From G965212005 sp965212005 (GTDB taxonomy: Bacteria; Pseudomonadota; Gammaproteobacteria; Porifericomitales; Porifericomitaceae), in contig OZ243038.1 in the NCBI GenBank assembly GCA_965212005.1, positions 620,001 to 684,000 of the forward strand: a DNA stretch of 64,000 nt, read 5' to 3'. Both the position numbers and the translations under genes were made by a program. The notes beneath the pieces were generated by a model that made no database searches, was not told the origin of the DNA, and worked only from the letters and a program-made list of their open reading frames with translations. Shown in pieces: positions 54,646 to 64,000 of the stretch. Position 1 is the stretch's first letter, and every line of letters starts with the position of its first letter.

Positions 54646-57600
54646 TCAGTAGCTGAAAGACCCCTCCAGGCCAAATTCATGCTCCTCGGCATGCTCGCCG
54701 TACAGCTCCAGTTTCAGGCCATCGCCCCGCAAGGCCGGGCCAAACACATCCGTAAAGTCGATCACCATGCGCTGGCGGGCGCCGGCGCTGTCCCAGCCCG
54801 GCTGCAGCGCGAACGTCACACCACGACCCCACAGACTCGGGGCTATGCCGATCTCCGCGCTTACCTTCCATTCCTCAAAGTCTGTTTCCTCGTGCACCAG
54901 CAAGTAATTCCCGTCCAGCCGCAAGCGGGTGCCGCTACGCGGATTGGCGTATTCAAAACCCGCCCCCAGATCCGCGCCCGCGCCGGTCTCGACGTCGCCC
55001 AGGTCCCAGCGCAGACCCAGCTCAAAGCGCTGGCCAAAGCGCCCACCGCGCGCCGACGCCACCCCGTGGCGCTTGCCTTCCAGCGCCATGCGCAGGCGCT
55101 GCACACTGCTGGTCACCGACGACAGGTTCTGCCCGCCGTCTGACTTGATCTCAACCGTCAACGCGCTGGCCTTTAACGCCACGTCCGCGCGGCCCCCGGA
55201 CCACAGCTTGCCGCGCGTGCCCAGCGCCGCCATTTGCATTTCCACGTCTGTTTTCGTGCTCTCCCCGCTATCGGTGATTTCAGACTCACCCAGGCCGTAG
55301 CCCGCCAGGCCCCATAAACTCAAGCCGGCATGCGGCTTCCACTGCACGTAAGGCAAGATACTGGTCAGCTCGGTCTCCACCTCGCCATCGGCAATCTCAG
55401 CGCTGCTAAAGTCCGCAGCGCCCCTGCTGTGCGAGACCGCAACACCCACCAACGTGCGCCTGCTCGGCCGGTAGTCCAGGCCCAGGTAGCCCGAGACGAT
55501 ATCGCCGTCCAACTGGAAGTCATCTTCAGGTTCGCCCTCATAGTTGCCCACCGCGCCGCGCGCCCACAAGGTGGTGGCACCCACACCGGCGTCGTCACCG
55601 TCATTCAGGCTGAGCTGAAAAGCACTGTCGGCAAACAGCGCGCCGACGGAGGTCTGATGGCCGCCGGCTGCAGCCGACACGGGCTGGTTGTCTGCCCCGG
55701 CCCCGGCATTGGCCGCGGCCTGCCCGTTCGTCAGGGATTCAAGGCTCACCGTGCGACCGCCCAGCGTCAACTGGCTGCCGCCAGCGCCGCTGGTAAAGCG
55801 TTCATCCAGCACGTCCACCGCGCCCGATGCAAACGACCGGCCAAAGGCGCCCAGCGCCATCTCCATCGCCTCGCTGCGGGCACCTTCGAGCGGGCCGCCT
55901 GTGACCTCAAGCCCAGGCTCCACTGTGACCACCAGCGACAACGTCACAGCGGCGGGCGCCAGGGCCGAATCCGTCGCCGTGTAGGTGTAGCTCGTTGCCC
56001 CTTGCTCCCTGTCCGGCGTGCCGGAAAGCACCCGGGTGACGGCGTCAAAGCTCAGGCCGGACGGCATGCCCAACAGGGCGTAGCCGTACGGCCCGGTGCC
56101 GCCGGTCACCACCGGCAGGGTGAGGTCGGTGATGGCGATGTTCGCAGTGTAAGTCTGTGCGGGAATGGTTGCCCCGCCAAAGCTCAGCGCGACTGACTCT
56201 GTGACCGTGATGGTAAAGGTCGCCGTTACCCTGTCATTGACGCCATCGGCGGCGGTGATGGTCACCACCGTATCGCCCAACCCCGTGGGCGTACCGGTAA
56301 CCTCGGTACCATCAAACAGCAGGCCGTCTGGCAGGTTCATGAGCGTCACTGTCGGCGGGTTGCCGGCGGCATCGCCATCGTCATCGTTCACCGTGATCGT
56401 CAGCGGCGTGATCGGCACGTTTTGCACGTAGCTCTGCGGGCCGGGGTTGATGACCACCGGCGCGTCGTTCTCCGGCGTTACCGTGATCGTCACCGTCGCC
56501 GGGGCACTGGTCGTGCTGCCCTCGTCCGTGACCGTGTAGGTGAAGCTGTCGCTGCTGGTTTCGCTACCGTCGTGGGTATAGCTGAAGGTGCCGTCCGCGT
56601 TCAGCGTCAGTGTGCCGTTGGCCGGGGCATCGCGCACGCTAACCGTTAGATCATCGGTCGCCGTTTCCGCATCACTGTCGTTATCCCGTACGCTCGTGGT
56701 TGTGCCATCCGTCAGCGTCGTCGCCGTACCGCCCTCAGCCACCGTGATCGCATCATCCACCGCCACCGGCGCATCGTTGTCCGCCGTTACCGTGATGGTC
56801 ACCGTCGCCGGGGCGCTGGTCGTGCCGCCCTCGTCCGTGACCGTGTAGGTGAAGCTGTCGCTGTCGGTTTCGCTGCCGTCGTGGGCATAGCTGAAGGTGC
56901 CGTCCGCGTTCAGCGTCAGTGTGCCGTTGGCCGGCGCGTCGAGCACGCTAACCGTCAGATCATCGGTCGCCGTTTCCGCATCACTATCGTTATCCCGTAC
57001 GCTCGTGGTTGTGCCATCCGTCAGCGTCGTTGCCGTGCCGCCTTCGATCACCGTGATCGTATCTGCCACCGCCACCGGCGCGTCGTTCTCCGCTGTTACC
57101 GTGATGGTCACCGTTGCCGGGACGCTGTCCAAAGCGCCGTCGTTCACGATATAGGTGAAGCTGTCGCTGTCGGTTTCGCTACCGTCGTGGGTATAGCTGA
57201 AGGTGCCGTCCGCGTTCAGCGTCAGTGTGCCGTTGGCCGGGACATCGCGCACGCTAACCGTCAGCGACCCGGTCGCCGTTTCCGCATCACTGTCGTTATC
57301 CCGTACGCTCGTGGTTGTGCCATCCGTCAGCGTCGTCGCCGTACCGCCCTCAGCCACCGTGATCGTATCCGCCACCGCCACCGGCGCGTCGTTCTCCGCC
57401 GTTACCGTGATCGTCACCGTCGCCGGGGCGCTGGTTGTGCTGCCCTCGTCCGTGACCGTGTAGGTGAAGCTGTCGCTGCTGGTTTCGCTACCGTCGTGGA
57501 CATAGCTGAAGGTGCCGTCCGCGTTCAGCGTCAGTGCGCCGTTGGCCGGGGCATCGCGCACGCTAACCGCTAGATCATCGGTCGCCGTTTCCGCATCACT

Positions 57601-60600
57601 GTCGTTATCCCGTACGCTCGTGGTTGTGCCATCCGCCAGCGCCGTTGCCGTGCCGCCTTCGGTTACCGTGATCGCATCCGCCACCGCCACCGGCGCGTCG
57701 TTGTCCGGCGTTACCGTGATGGTCACCGTTGCCGGGGCGCTGTCCAAAGCGCCATCGTTCACGATATAGGTGAAGCTGTCGCTGTCGGTTTCGCTACCGT
57801 CGTGGGTATAGCTGAAGGTGCCGTCCGCGTTCAGCGTCAGTGTGCCGTTGGTCGGGGCATCGCGCATGCTAACCGTTAGAGCATCGGTCGCCGTTTCCGC
57901 ATCACTATCGTTATCCCGTACGCTCGTGGTTGTGCCATCCGTCAGCGTCGTTGCCGTGCCGCCTTCGATCACCGTGATCGTATCTGCCACCGCCACCGGC
58001 GCGTCGTTCTCCGCTGTTACCGTGATCGTCACCGTTGCCGGGGCGCTGGTTGTGCTGCCCTCGTCCGTGACCGTGTAGGTGAAGCTGTCGCTGCTGGTTT
58101 CGCTACCGTCGTGGACATAGCTGAAGGTGCCGTCCGCGTTCAGCGTCAGTGCGCCGTTGGTCGGGGTATCGCGCACACTAACCGTTAGATCATCGGTCGC
58201 CGTTTCCGCATCACTGTCGTTATCCCGTACGCTCGTGGTTGTGCCATCCGTCAGCGTCGTCGCCGTGCCGCCTTCGGCCACCGTGATCGTATCCGCCACC
58301 GCCACCGGCGCGTCGTTCTCCGCCGTTACCGTGATCGTCACCGTCGCCGGGGCGCTGTCCAAAGCGCCGTCGTTCACGATATAGGTGAAGCTGTCGCTGT
58401 CGGTTTCGCTACCGTCGTGGGTATAGCTGAAGGTGCCGTCCGCGTTCAGCGTCAGTGCGCCGTTGGCCGGGACGCTATCCATCCTGACCGTCAGCGACCC
58501 GGTCGCCGTTTCCGCATCACTGTCGTTGGCACGCACACTCGTCTCGCCATCTGCCAGCGTCGTCGCCGTGCCGCCCTCAGCCACCGTGATCGCATCCGCC
58601 ACCGCCATCGGCGCGTCGTTCTCCGGCGTTACAGTAATCGTCACCGTCGCCGGGGCGCTGTCGTCGGCGCCGTCGTTTGCGATATAGGTGAAGCTGTCGC
58701 TACTCGTCTCGCTGCCGTTGTGGGCGTAACTGAAGGTGCCGTTCTCGTTCAGTGTCAGCGTGCCGTTCGTCGGGGCGGTAGCCATCCGAACCGTCAACTC
58801 GGCGGTAGGCGTCTCCACGTCACTGTCGTTGTCGCGCACGCTCAATGCGCCACCGGTCAGGGTCGTTGCCGTGCCGCCTTCGGCTACCGTGATTGCGTCA
58901 GCCACCGCCACCGGCGCGTCGTTCTCCCCTGTGACCGTAATGGTCACCGTGCCCTCGTCCGTGCCGCCCCGGTCATCCGTGATTTGGTAGGTGGCCGTCA
59001 CTTCGCGGCGCTCACCCGGCGCGAGGTCTTCAAATTCGCCGTTCGGATTGAAGCTGAGGCTGCCATCGGCGTTGAGGGTGAGCGTGCCGCCGCCCGTTAC
59101 GGCAATCGCTTGACCGTCACCGGCAATCACAGCCGTGCCGTTGATGGCGGCGACGAACAAGCTGTCCCCGTCCACGTCCACGTCGTTGGTATGCACGTCA
59201 AACACCACCGCCGTATCCTCGTTGGTTTCAACGTCATCATCCACCGCCACCGGCGCGTCGTTCTCCGGCGTTACCGTGATCGCCACCGTCGCCGGGGCGC
59301 TGTCCAGCGCGCCGTCGTTTGCGATATAGGTGAAGCTGTCGCTGCTGGCTTCGCTACCGTCGTGGGTATAGCTGAAGGTGCCGTCCGCATTCAGCGTCAG
59401 TGTGCCGTTGGCCGGGGTATCGCGCACGCTAACCGTCAGCGACCCGGTCGCCGTCTCCGCATCACTGTCGTTGTCCAGCACACTCGTCGCGCCACCGGTC
59501 AGGGTCGTTGCCGTGCCGCCTTCGGCTACCGTGATCGCATCATCCTCCGCCACCGGCGCGTCGTTCTCCCCTGTGACCATAATAGTCACCGTGCCATCGT
59601 CCGTGCCGCCCCGACCATCCGTGATTTGGTAGGTGGCCGTCACTTCGCGGCTATCACCCGGCGCGAGGTCTTCAAATTCGCCGTTCGGATTGAAGCTGAG
59701 TCTGCCATCGGCGTTGAGGGTGAGCGTGCCGCCGCCCGCTACGGCAATCGCTTGACCGTCACCGGCCATCACATCCGTGCCGTTGATGGCGGCGACGGAC
59801 AAGCTGTCCCCGTCCACATCCGTGTCGTTGGTATGCACGGCAAACACCACCTCCGTATCCTCGTTGGTTTCAACGGCATCATCCACCGCCACCGGCGCGT
59901 CGTTCTCCGGCGTCACCATAATCGTTACCGTCGCCGGGGCGCTGTCGTCGGCGCCGTCGTTTGCGATATAAGTGAAGCTGTCGCTATCCTCCTCGTCGCC
60001 GTTGTGGTTATAACTGAAGCTGCCGTCCGGGTTCAGGGTCAGCGTGCCGTGGGCCGGGACGCTATCCATCCTGACCGTCAGCGACCCGGCAGCCGTATCC
60101 ACGTCACTGTCGTTGTCCAGCACACTCGTCGCGCCACCCGTCAGCGTCGTCGCCGTGCCGCCTTCGGCCACCGTGATTGCGTCATCCTCCGCCACCGGCG
60201 CGTCGTTCTCCCCTGTGACCATAATGGTCACCGTGCCATCGTCCGTGCCGCCCCGGCTATCCGTGATTTGGTAGGTGGCCGTCACTTCGCGGCTATCGCC
60301 CGTTGCAAGGTCTTCAAACGCGCCGTTCGGATTGAAGCTGAGCCTGCCGTCGGCGTTGAGGCTGAGTGTGCCGCCGCCCGCTACGGCAATCGCTTGACCG
60401 TCACCGGCCATCACAGCCGTGCCGTTGATGGCGGCGACGAGCAAGCTGTCCCCGTCCACATCCGTGTCGTTGGTATGCACGGCAAACACCACCTCCGTAT
60501 CCTCGTTGGTTTCAACGGCATCATCCACCGCCACCGGTGCGTCATTCTCCGGCGTCACCATAATCGTTACCGTCGCCGGGACGCTGTCGTCGGCGCCGTC

Positions 60601-63600
60601 GTTTGCGATATAGCTGAAGCTGTCGCTATCCTCCTCGTCGCCGTTGTGGTTATAACTGAAGCTGCCGTCCGGGTTCAGGGTCAGCGTGCCGTGGGCCGGG
60701 ACGCTATCCATCCTGACCGTCAGCGACCCGGCAGCCGTATCCACGTCACTGTCGTTGTCCAGCACACTCGTCGCGCCACCCGTCAGCGTCGTCGCCGTGC
60801 CGCCTTCGGCCACCGTGATCGCATCATCCTCCGCCACCGGCGCGTCGTTCTCCCCTGTGACCGTAATGGTCACCGTGCCATCGTCCGTGCCGCCCCGGCT
60901 ATCCGTGATTTGGTAGGTGGCCGTCACTTCGCGGCTATCGCCCGTTGCAAGGTCTTCAAACGCGCCGTTCGGATTGAAGCTGAGCCTGCCGTCGGCGTTG
61001 AGGCTGAGTGTGCCGCCGCCCGTTACGGCAATCGCTTGACCGTCACCGGCAATCACAGCCGTGCCGTTGATGGCGGCGACGAGCAAGCTGTCCCCGTCCA
61101 CATCCGTGTCGTTGGTATGCACGGCAAACACCACCTCCGTATCCTCGTTGGTTTCAACGGCATCATCCACCGCCACCGGTGCGTCATTCTCCGGCGTCAC
61201 CATAATCGTTACCGTCGCCGGGACGCTGTCGTCGGCGCCGTCGTTTGCGATATAGCTGAAGCTGTCGCTATCCTCCTCGTCGCCGTTGTGGTTATAACTG
61301 AAGCTGCCGTCCGGGTTCAGGGTCAGCGTGCCGTGGGCCGGGACGCTATCCACCCGAACCCTCAACGACCCGGCGGCCGTATCCACGTCACTATCGTTCT
61401 CCAGCACACTCAATGCGCCACCGGTCAGCATCGTTGCCGTGCCGCCTTCGGCCACCGTGATTGCGTCATCCTCCGCCACCGGCGCGTCATTCTCCCCTGT
61501 GACCGTAATGGTCACCGTGCCATCGTCCGTGCCGCCCCGGCCATCCGTGATTTGGTAGGTGGCCGTCACTTCGCGGCTATCGCCCGTTGCAAGGTCTTCA
61601 AACGCGCCGTTCGGATTGAAGCTGAGCCTGCCGTCGGCGTTGAGGCTGAGTGTGCCGCCGCCCGTTACGGCAATCGCTTGACCGTCACCGGCCATCACAG
61701 CCGTGCCGTTGATGGCGGCGACGAGCAAGCTGTCCCCGTCCACATCCGTGTCGTTGGTATGCACGGCAAACACCACCTCCGTATCCTCGTTGGTTTCAAC
61801 GGCATCATCCACCGCCACCGGTGCGTCATTCTCCGGCGTCACCATAATCGTTACCGTCGCCGGGACGCTGTCGTCGACGCCGTCGTTTGCGATATAGGTG
61901 AAGCTGTCGCTATCCTCCTCGTCGCCGTTGTGGTTATAACTGAAGCTGCCGTCCGGGTTCAGGGTCAGCGTGCCGTGGGCCGGGACGCTATCCACCCGAA
62001 CCCTCAACGACCCGGCGGCCGTATCCACGTCACTATCGTTCTCCAGCACACTCAATGCGCCACCGGTCAGCATCGTTGCCGTGCCGCCTTCGGCCACCGT
62101 GATTGCGTCATCCTCCGCCACCGGCGCGTCGTTCTCCCCTGTGACCATAATAGTCACCGTGCCCTCGTCCGTGCCGCCCCGACCATCCGTGATTTGGTAG
62201 GTGGCCGTCACTTCGCGGCTATCATCCGGCGCGAGGTCTTCAAATTCGCCGTTCGGATTGAAGCTGAGGAAGCCATCGGCGTTGAGGGTGAGCGTGCCGC
62301 CGTCCGTTACGGCAATCGCTTGACCGTCACCGACCATCACAGCCGTGCCGTTGATGGCGGCGACGAACAAGCTGTCCCCGTCCACGTCCACGTCGTTGCT
62401 ATGCACGTCAAACACCACCGCCGTATCCTCGTTGGTTTCAACGTCATCATCCACCGCCACCGGCGCGTCGTTCTCCGGCGTTACCGTAATCGTTACCGTC
62501 GCCGGGGCGCTGTCGTCGGCGCCGTCGTTTGCGATATAGGTGAAGCTGTCGCTGCTGGTTTCGCTACCGTCGTGGGTATAGCTGAAGGTGCCGTCCTCAT
62601 TCAAATCCAATGTGCCGTGGGCCGGGCCGGTATCCACCATGACCGTCAATGCGTTGGTCGCCGTTTCCGCATCACTGTCGTTGGCACGCACACTCGTCTC
62701 GCCATCTGCCAGCGTCGTTGCCGTGCCACCCTCAGCCACCGTGATCGTATCATCCACCGCCACCGGTGCGTCGTTCTCCGGCGTCACCGTAATCGTTACC
62801 GTCGCCGGAGCGCTGTCGTCGGCGCCGTCGTTCACGATATAGGTGAAGCTGTCGCTACTCGTCTCGCTGCCGTTGTGGGCGTAACTGAAGGTGCCGTTCT
62901 CGTTCAATGTCAGCATGCCGTTCGTCGGGGCGGTAGCCATCCGAACCGTCAACTCGGCGGTGGGCGTATCTACATCACTGTCGTTGTCGCGCACGCTCAA
63001 TGCGCCACCGGTCAGGGTCGTTGCCGTGCCGCCTTCGGCCACCGTGATCGCATCATCCACCGCCACCGGCGCGTCGTTCTCCCCTGTGACCGTAATGGTC
63101 ACCGTGCCATCGTCCGTGCCGCCCCGACCATCCGTGATTTGGTAGGTGGCCGTCACTTCGCGGCGCTCACCCGGCGCGAGGTCTTCAAATTCTCCGTTCG
63201 GATTGAAGCTGAGTCTGCCATCGGCGTTGAGGGTGAGCGTGCCGCCGTCCGTTACGGCAATCGCTTGACCGTCACCGGCCATCACAGCCGTGCCGTTGAT
63301 GGCGGCGACGGACAAGCTGCCTCCGTCTACGTCCACGTCGTTGCTATGCACGTCAAACACCACCGCCGTATCCTCGTTGGTTTCAACGGCGTCAGCCACC
63401 GCCACCGGTGCGTCGTTCTCCCCTGTGACCGTAATGGTCACCGTGCCATCGTCCGTGCCGCCCCGGCCATCCGTGATTTGGTAGGTGGCCGTCACTTCGC
63501 GGCGCTCACCCGGCGCGAGGTCTTCAAATTCTCCGTTCGGATTGAAGCTGAGGAAGCCATCGGCGTTGAGGCTGAGCGTGCCACCGCCCGTTACGGCAAT

Positions 63601-64000
63601 CGCTTGACCGTCACCGGCCATCACAGCCGTGCCGTTGATGGCGGCGACGAGCAAGCTGTCCCCGTCCACGTCCACGTCGTTGCTATGCACGTCAAACACC
63701 ACCGCCGTATCCTCGTTGGTTTCAACGTCATCATCCACCGCCACCGGCGCGTCGTTCTCCGGCGTTACCGTAATCGTTACCGTCGCCGGGGCGCTGGTTG
63801 TGCTGTCCTCGTCCGTGACCGTGTAGGTGAAGCTGTCGCTGCTGGTTTCGCTACCGTCGTGGGTATAGCTGAAGGTGCCGTCCTCATTCAAATCCAATGT
63901 GCCGTGGGCCGGGCCGGTATCCACCATGACCGTCAATGCGTTGGTCGCCGTTTCCGCATCACTGTCGTTGGCACGCACACTCGTCTCGCCATCTGCCAGC
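54646..64000 (-). CDS. Giant tandem-repeat adhesin with autotransporter-like C-terminus (N-terminus outside window)
   Basis: The frame is open from the right edge to a stop at 54646, giving more than 3,110 residues. From the N-terminal side: about eight ~112-aa cadherin/VCBS-like repeats (ETNEDTAVVFDVHSNDVDVD...AINGTAV) mixed with about sixteen ~102-aa repeats (ITVAEGGTATTL...NDSD...FSYTHDGSETSSDSFTY), nearly all ending VTITVTPENDAPVAV. Then two putative Ig (He_PIG-like) domains (PLTITVNDDDGDA; GGTGPYGYALLGMPSGLSFD), a linker, and a ~300-aa beta barrel (LGLDYRPSRRTLVGVAVSHS ... FGLEGSFSY) with a terminal aromatic residue. Repeats rich in Asp probably bind calcium. A surface adhesin role is expected; the signal peptide is not visible. 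Confidence 0.93.
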   Translation of the reverse strand, partial: LADGETSVRANDSDAETATNALTVMVDTGPAHGTLDLNEDGTFSYTHDGSETSSDSFTYTVTDEDSTTSAPATVTITVTPENDAPVAVDDDVETNEDTAVVFDVHSNDVDVDGDSLLVAAINGTAVMAGDGQAIAVTGGGTLSLNADGFLSFNPNGEFEDLAPGERREVTATYQITDGRGGTDDGTVTITVTGENDAPVAVADAVETNEDTAVVFDVHSNDVDVDGGSLSVAAINGTAVMAGDGQAIAVTDGGTLTLNADGRLSFNPNGEFEDLAPGERREVTATYQITDGRGGTDDGTVTITVTGENDAPVAVDDAITVAEGGTATTLTGGALSVRDNDSDVDTPTAELTVRMATAPTNGMLTLNENGTFSYAHNGSETSSDSFTYIVNDGADDSAPATVTITVTPENDAPVAVDDTITVAEGGTATTLADGETSVRANDSDAETATNALTVMVDTGPAHGTLDLNEDGTFSYTHDGSETSSDSFTYIANDGADDSAPATVTITVTPENDAPVAVDDDVETNEDTAVVFDVHSNDVDVDGDSLFVAAINGTAVMVGDGQAIAVTDGGTLTLNADGFLSFNPNGEFEDLAPDDSREVTATYQITDGRGGTDEGTVTIMVTGENDAPVAEDDAITVAEGGTATMLTGGALSVLENDSDVDTAAGSLRVRVDSVPAHGTLTLNPDGSFSYNHNGDEEDSDSFTYIANDGVDDSVPATVTIMVTPENDAPVAVDDAVETNEDTEVVFAVHTNDTDVDGDSLLVAAINGTAVMAGDGQAIAVTGGGTLSLNADGRLSFNPNGAFEDLATGDSREVTATYQITDGRGGTDDGTVTITVTGENDAPVAEDDAITVAEGGTATMLTGGALSVLENDSDVDTAAGSLRVRVDSVPAHGTLTLNPDGSFSYNHNGDEEDSDSFSYIANDGADDSVPATVTIMVTPENDAPVAVDDAVETNEDTEVVFAVHTNDTDVDGDSLLVAAINGTAVIAGDGQAIAVTGGGTLSLNADGRLSFNPNGAFEDLATGDSREVTATYQITDSRGGTDDGTVTITVTGENDAPVAEDDAITVAEGGTATTLTGGATSVLDNDSDVDTAAGSLTVRMDSVPAHGTLTLNPDGSFSYNHNGDEEDSDSFSYIANDGADDSVPATVTIMVTPENDAPVAVDDAVETNEDTEVVFAVHTNDTDVDGDSLLVAAINGTAVMAGDGQAIAVAGGGTLSLNADGRLSFNPNGAFEDLATGDSREVTATYQITDSRGGTDDGTVTIMVTGENDAPVAEDDAITVAEGGTATTLTGGATSVLDNDSDVDTAAGSLTVRMDSVPAHGTLTLNPDGSFSYNHNGDEEDSDSFTYIANDGADDSAPATVTIMVTPENDAPVAVDDAVETNEDTEVVFAVHTNDTDVDGDSLSVAAINGTDVMAGDGQAIAVAGGGTLTLNADGRLSFNPNGEFEDLAPGDSREVTATYQITDGRGGTDDGTVTIMVTGENDAPVAEDDAITVAEGGTATTLTGGATSVLDNDSDAETATGSLTVSVRDTPANGTLTLNADGTFSYTHDGSEASSDSFTYIANDGALDSAPATVAITVTPENDAPVAVDDDVETNEDTAVVFDVHTNDVDVDGDSLFVAAINGTAVIAGDGQAIAVTGGGTLTLNADGSLSFNPNGEFEDLAPGERREVTATYQITDDRGGTDEGTVTITVTGENDAPVAVADAITVAEGGTATTLTGGALSVRDNDSDVETPTAELTVRMATAPTNGTLTLNENGTFSYAHNGSETSSDSFTYIANDGADDSAPATVTITVTPENDAPMAVADAITVAEGGTATTLADGETSVRANDSDAETATGSLTVRMDSVPANGALTLNADGTFSYTHDGSETDSDSFTYIVNDGALDSAPATVTITVTAENDAPVAVADTITVAEGGTATTLTDGTTTSVRDNDSDAETATDDLTVSVRDTPTNGALTLNADGTFSYVHDGSETSSDSFTYTVTDEGSTTSAPATVTITVTAENDAPVAVADTITVIEGGTATTLTDGTTTSVRDNDSDAETATDALTVSMRDAPTNGTLTLNADGTFSYTHDGSETDSDSFTYIVNDGALDSAPATVTITVTPDNDAPVAVADAITVTEGGTATALADGTTTSVRDNDSDAETATDDLAVSVRDAPANGALTLNADGTFSYVHDGSETSSDSFTYTVTDEGSTTSAPATVTITVTAENDAPVAVADTITVAEGGTATTLTDGTTTSVRDNDSDAETATGSLTVSVRDVPANGTLTLNADGTFSYTHDGSETDSDSFTYIVNDGALDSVPATVTITVTAENDAPVAVADTITVIEGGTATTLTDGTTTSVRDNDSDAETATDDLTVSVLDAPANGTLTLNADGTFSYAHDGSETDSDSFTYTVTDEGGTTSAPATVTITVTADNDAPVAVDDAITVAEGGTATTLTDGTTTSVRDNDSDAETATDDLTVSVRDAPANGTLTLNADGTFSYTHDGSETSSDSFTYTVTDEGSTTSAPATVTITVTPENDAPVVINPGPQSYVQNVPITPLTITVNDDDGDAAGNPPTVTLMNLPDGLLFDGTEVTGTPTGLGDTVVTITAADGVNDRVTATFTITVTESVALSFGGATIPAQTYTANIAITDLTLPVVTGGTGPYGYALLGMPSGLSFDAVTRVLSGTPDREQGATSYTYTATDSALAPAAVTLSLVVTVEPGLEVTGGPLEGARSEAMEMALGAFGRSFASGAVDVLDERFTSGAGGSQLTLGGRTVSLESLTNGQAAANAGAGADNQPVSAAAGGHQTSVGALFADSAFQLSLNDGDDAGVGATTLWARGAVGNYEGEPEDDFQLDGDIVSGYLGLDYRPSRRTLVGVAVSHSRGAADFSSAEIADGEVETELTSILPYVQWKPHAGLSLWGLAGYGLGESEITDSGESTKTDVEMQMAALGTRGKLWSGGRADVALKASALTVEIKSDGGQNLSSVTSSVQRLRMALEGKRHGVASARGGRFGQRFELGLRWDLGDVETGAGADLGAGFEYANPRSGTRLRLDGNYLLVHEETDFEEWKVSAEIGIAPSLWGRGVTFALQPGWDSAGARQRMVIDFTDVFGPALRGDGLKLELYGEHAEEHEFGLEGSFSY
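59135..62830. repeat. 642-bp higher-order tandem repeat in the adhesin gene
   Basis: Equivalent positions recur at 59135, 59777, 60419, 61061, 61703 and 62345, exactly 642 bases apart. Each unit encodes one ~112-aa ETNEDT-type domain plus one ~102-aa VAEGG-type domain (214 aa). Neighbouring units are nearly identical in places, for example 60419-61060 against 61061-61702. The 56450-58990 part has single domains at 303-309-bp spacing. Confidence 0.92.

Noticed and set aside
56588..63826. Series of plus-strand ORFs of 64-86 aa
   Set aside because: They are regular antisense shadows of the adhesin repeats.

Overview
This window looks like chromosome from a GC-rich proteobacterium, most likely a gammaproteobacterium. 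The gene order mtaD-ubiG-gph, the block rpsU-yqeY-dnaG, and the HemW, Slt, Cca and PolA types all fit that group. A four-gene operon for tetrahydromethanopterin/methanofuran-type cofactors (20836-23957) and a PQQ-associated beta-propeller gene (29549-30586) suggest that the cell handles C1 compounds. I see no rRNA or tRNA gene.

Layout. 1-1127: end of hemB, then rpiA. 1707-7436: an aldoxime/nitrile cluster with a palindromic operator candidate, TonB-dependent receptor, nitrilase, haem aldoxime dehydratase, AraC regulator and a terminator; together these could import an aldoxime, dehydrate it to a nitrile and hydrolyse that to an acid. 7831-18503: moaA, a Nudix hydrolase, hemW, a proline-racemase-family gene, polA (its proofreading site looks dead), a 152-bp tandem repeat, cca and an SDR gene. 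18493-33944: slt, the cofactor operon, moaC, purL, the beta-propeller gene, a 68-71-bp minisatellite, dnaG, yqeY and rpsU.

34511-41477 is accessory DNA: decayed pieces of ffh, a type III methyltransferase, an aminotransferase, a cystathionine beta-synthase, carA and mmsA, mixed with IS91-type and IS256-type remnants. Two copies of a 300-bp IS91-type 3' end bracket it. Embedded in it are an AT-rich, translationally coupled AAA-ATPase pair whose third gene was cut off by the IS256 end, an orphan PD-(D/E)XK-like protein, and an intact SDR gene.

41631-47943 is a complete type II-C CRISPR-Cas locus: a divergent tracrRNA, cas9 (1023 aa), cas1, cas2 and an array of 28 repeats and 27 spacers. The tracrRNA and cas9 promoters overlap, and each repeat carries a promoter-like sequence directed towards cas2. 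Two spacers are duplicated in tandem, and three spacers are divergent versions of one sequence.

48055-54645: a small unknown ORF, an M48 protease gene next to lemA, a frameshifted mtaD, ubiG and gph. 54646-64000: the C-terminal 3100 residues of a giant repeat adhesin with an autotransporter-like barrel; its start lies beyond the window.
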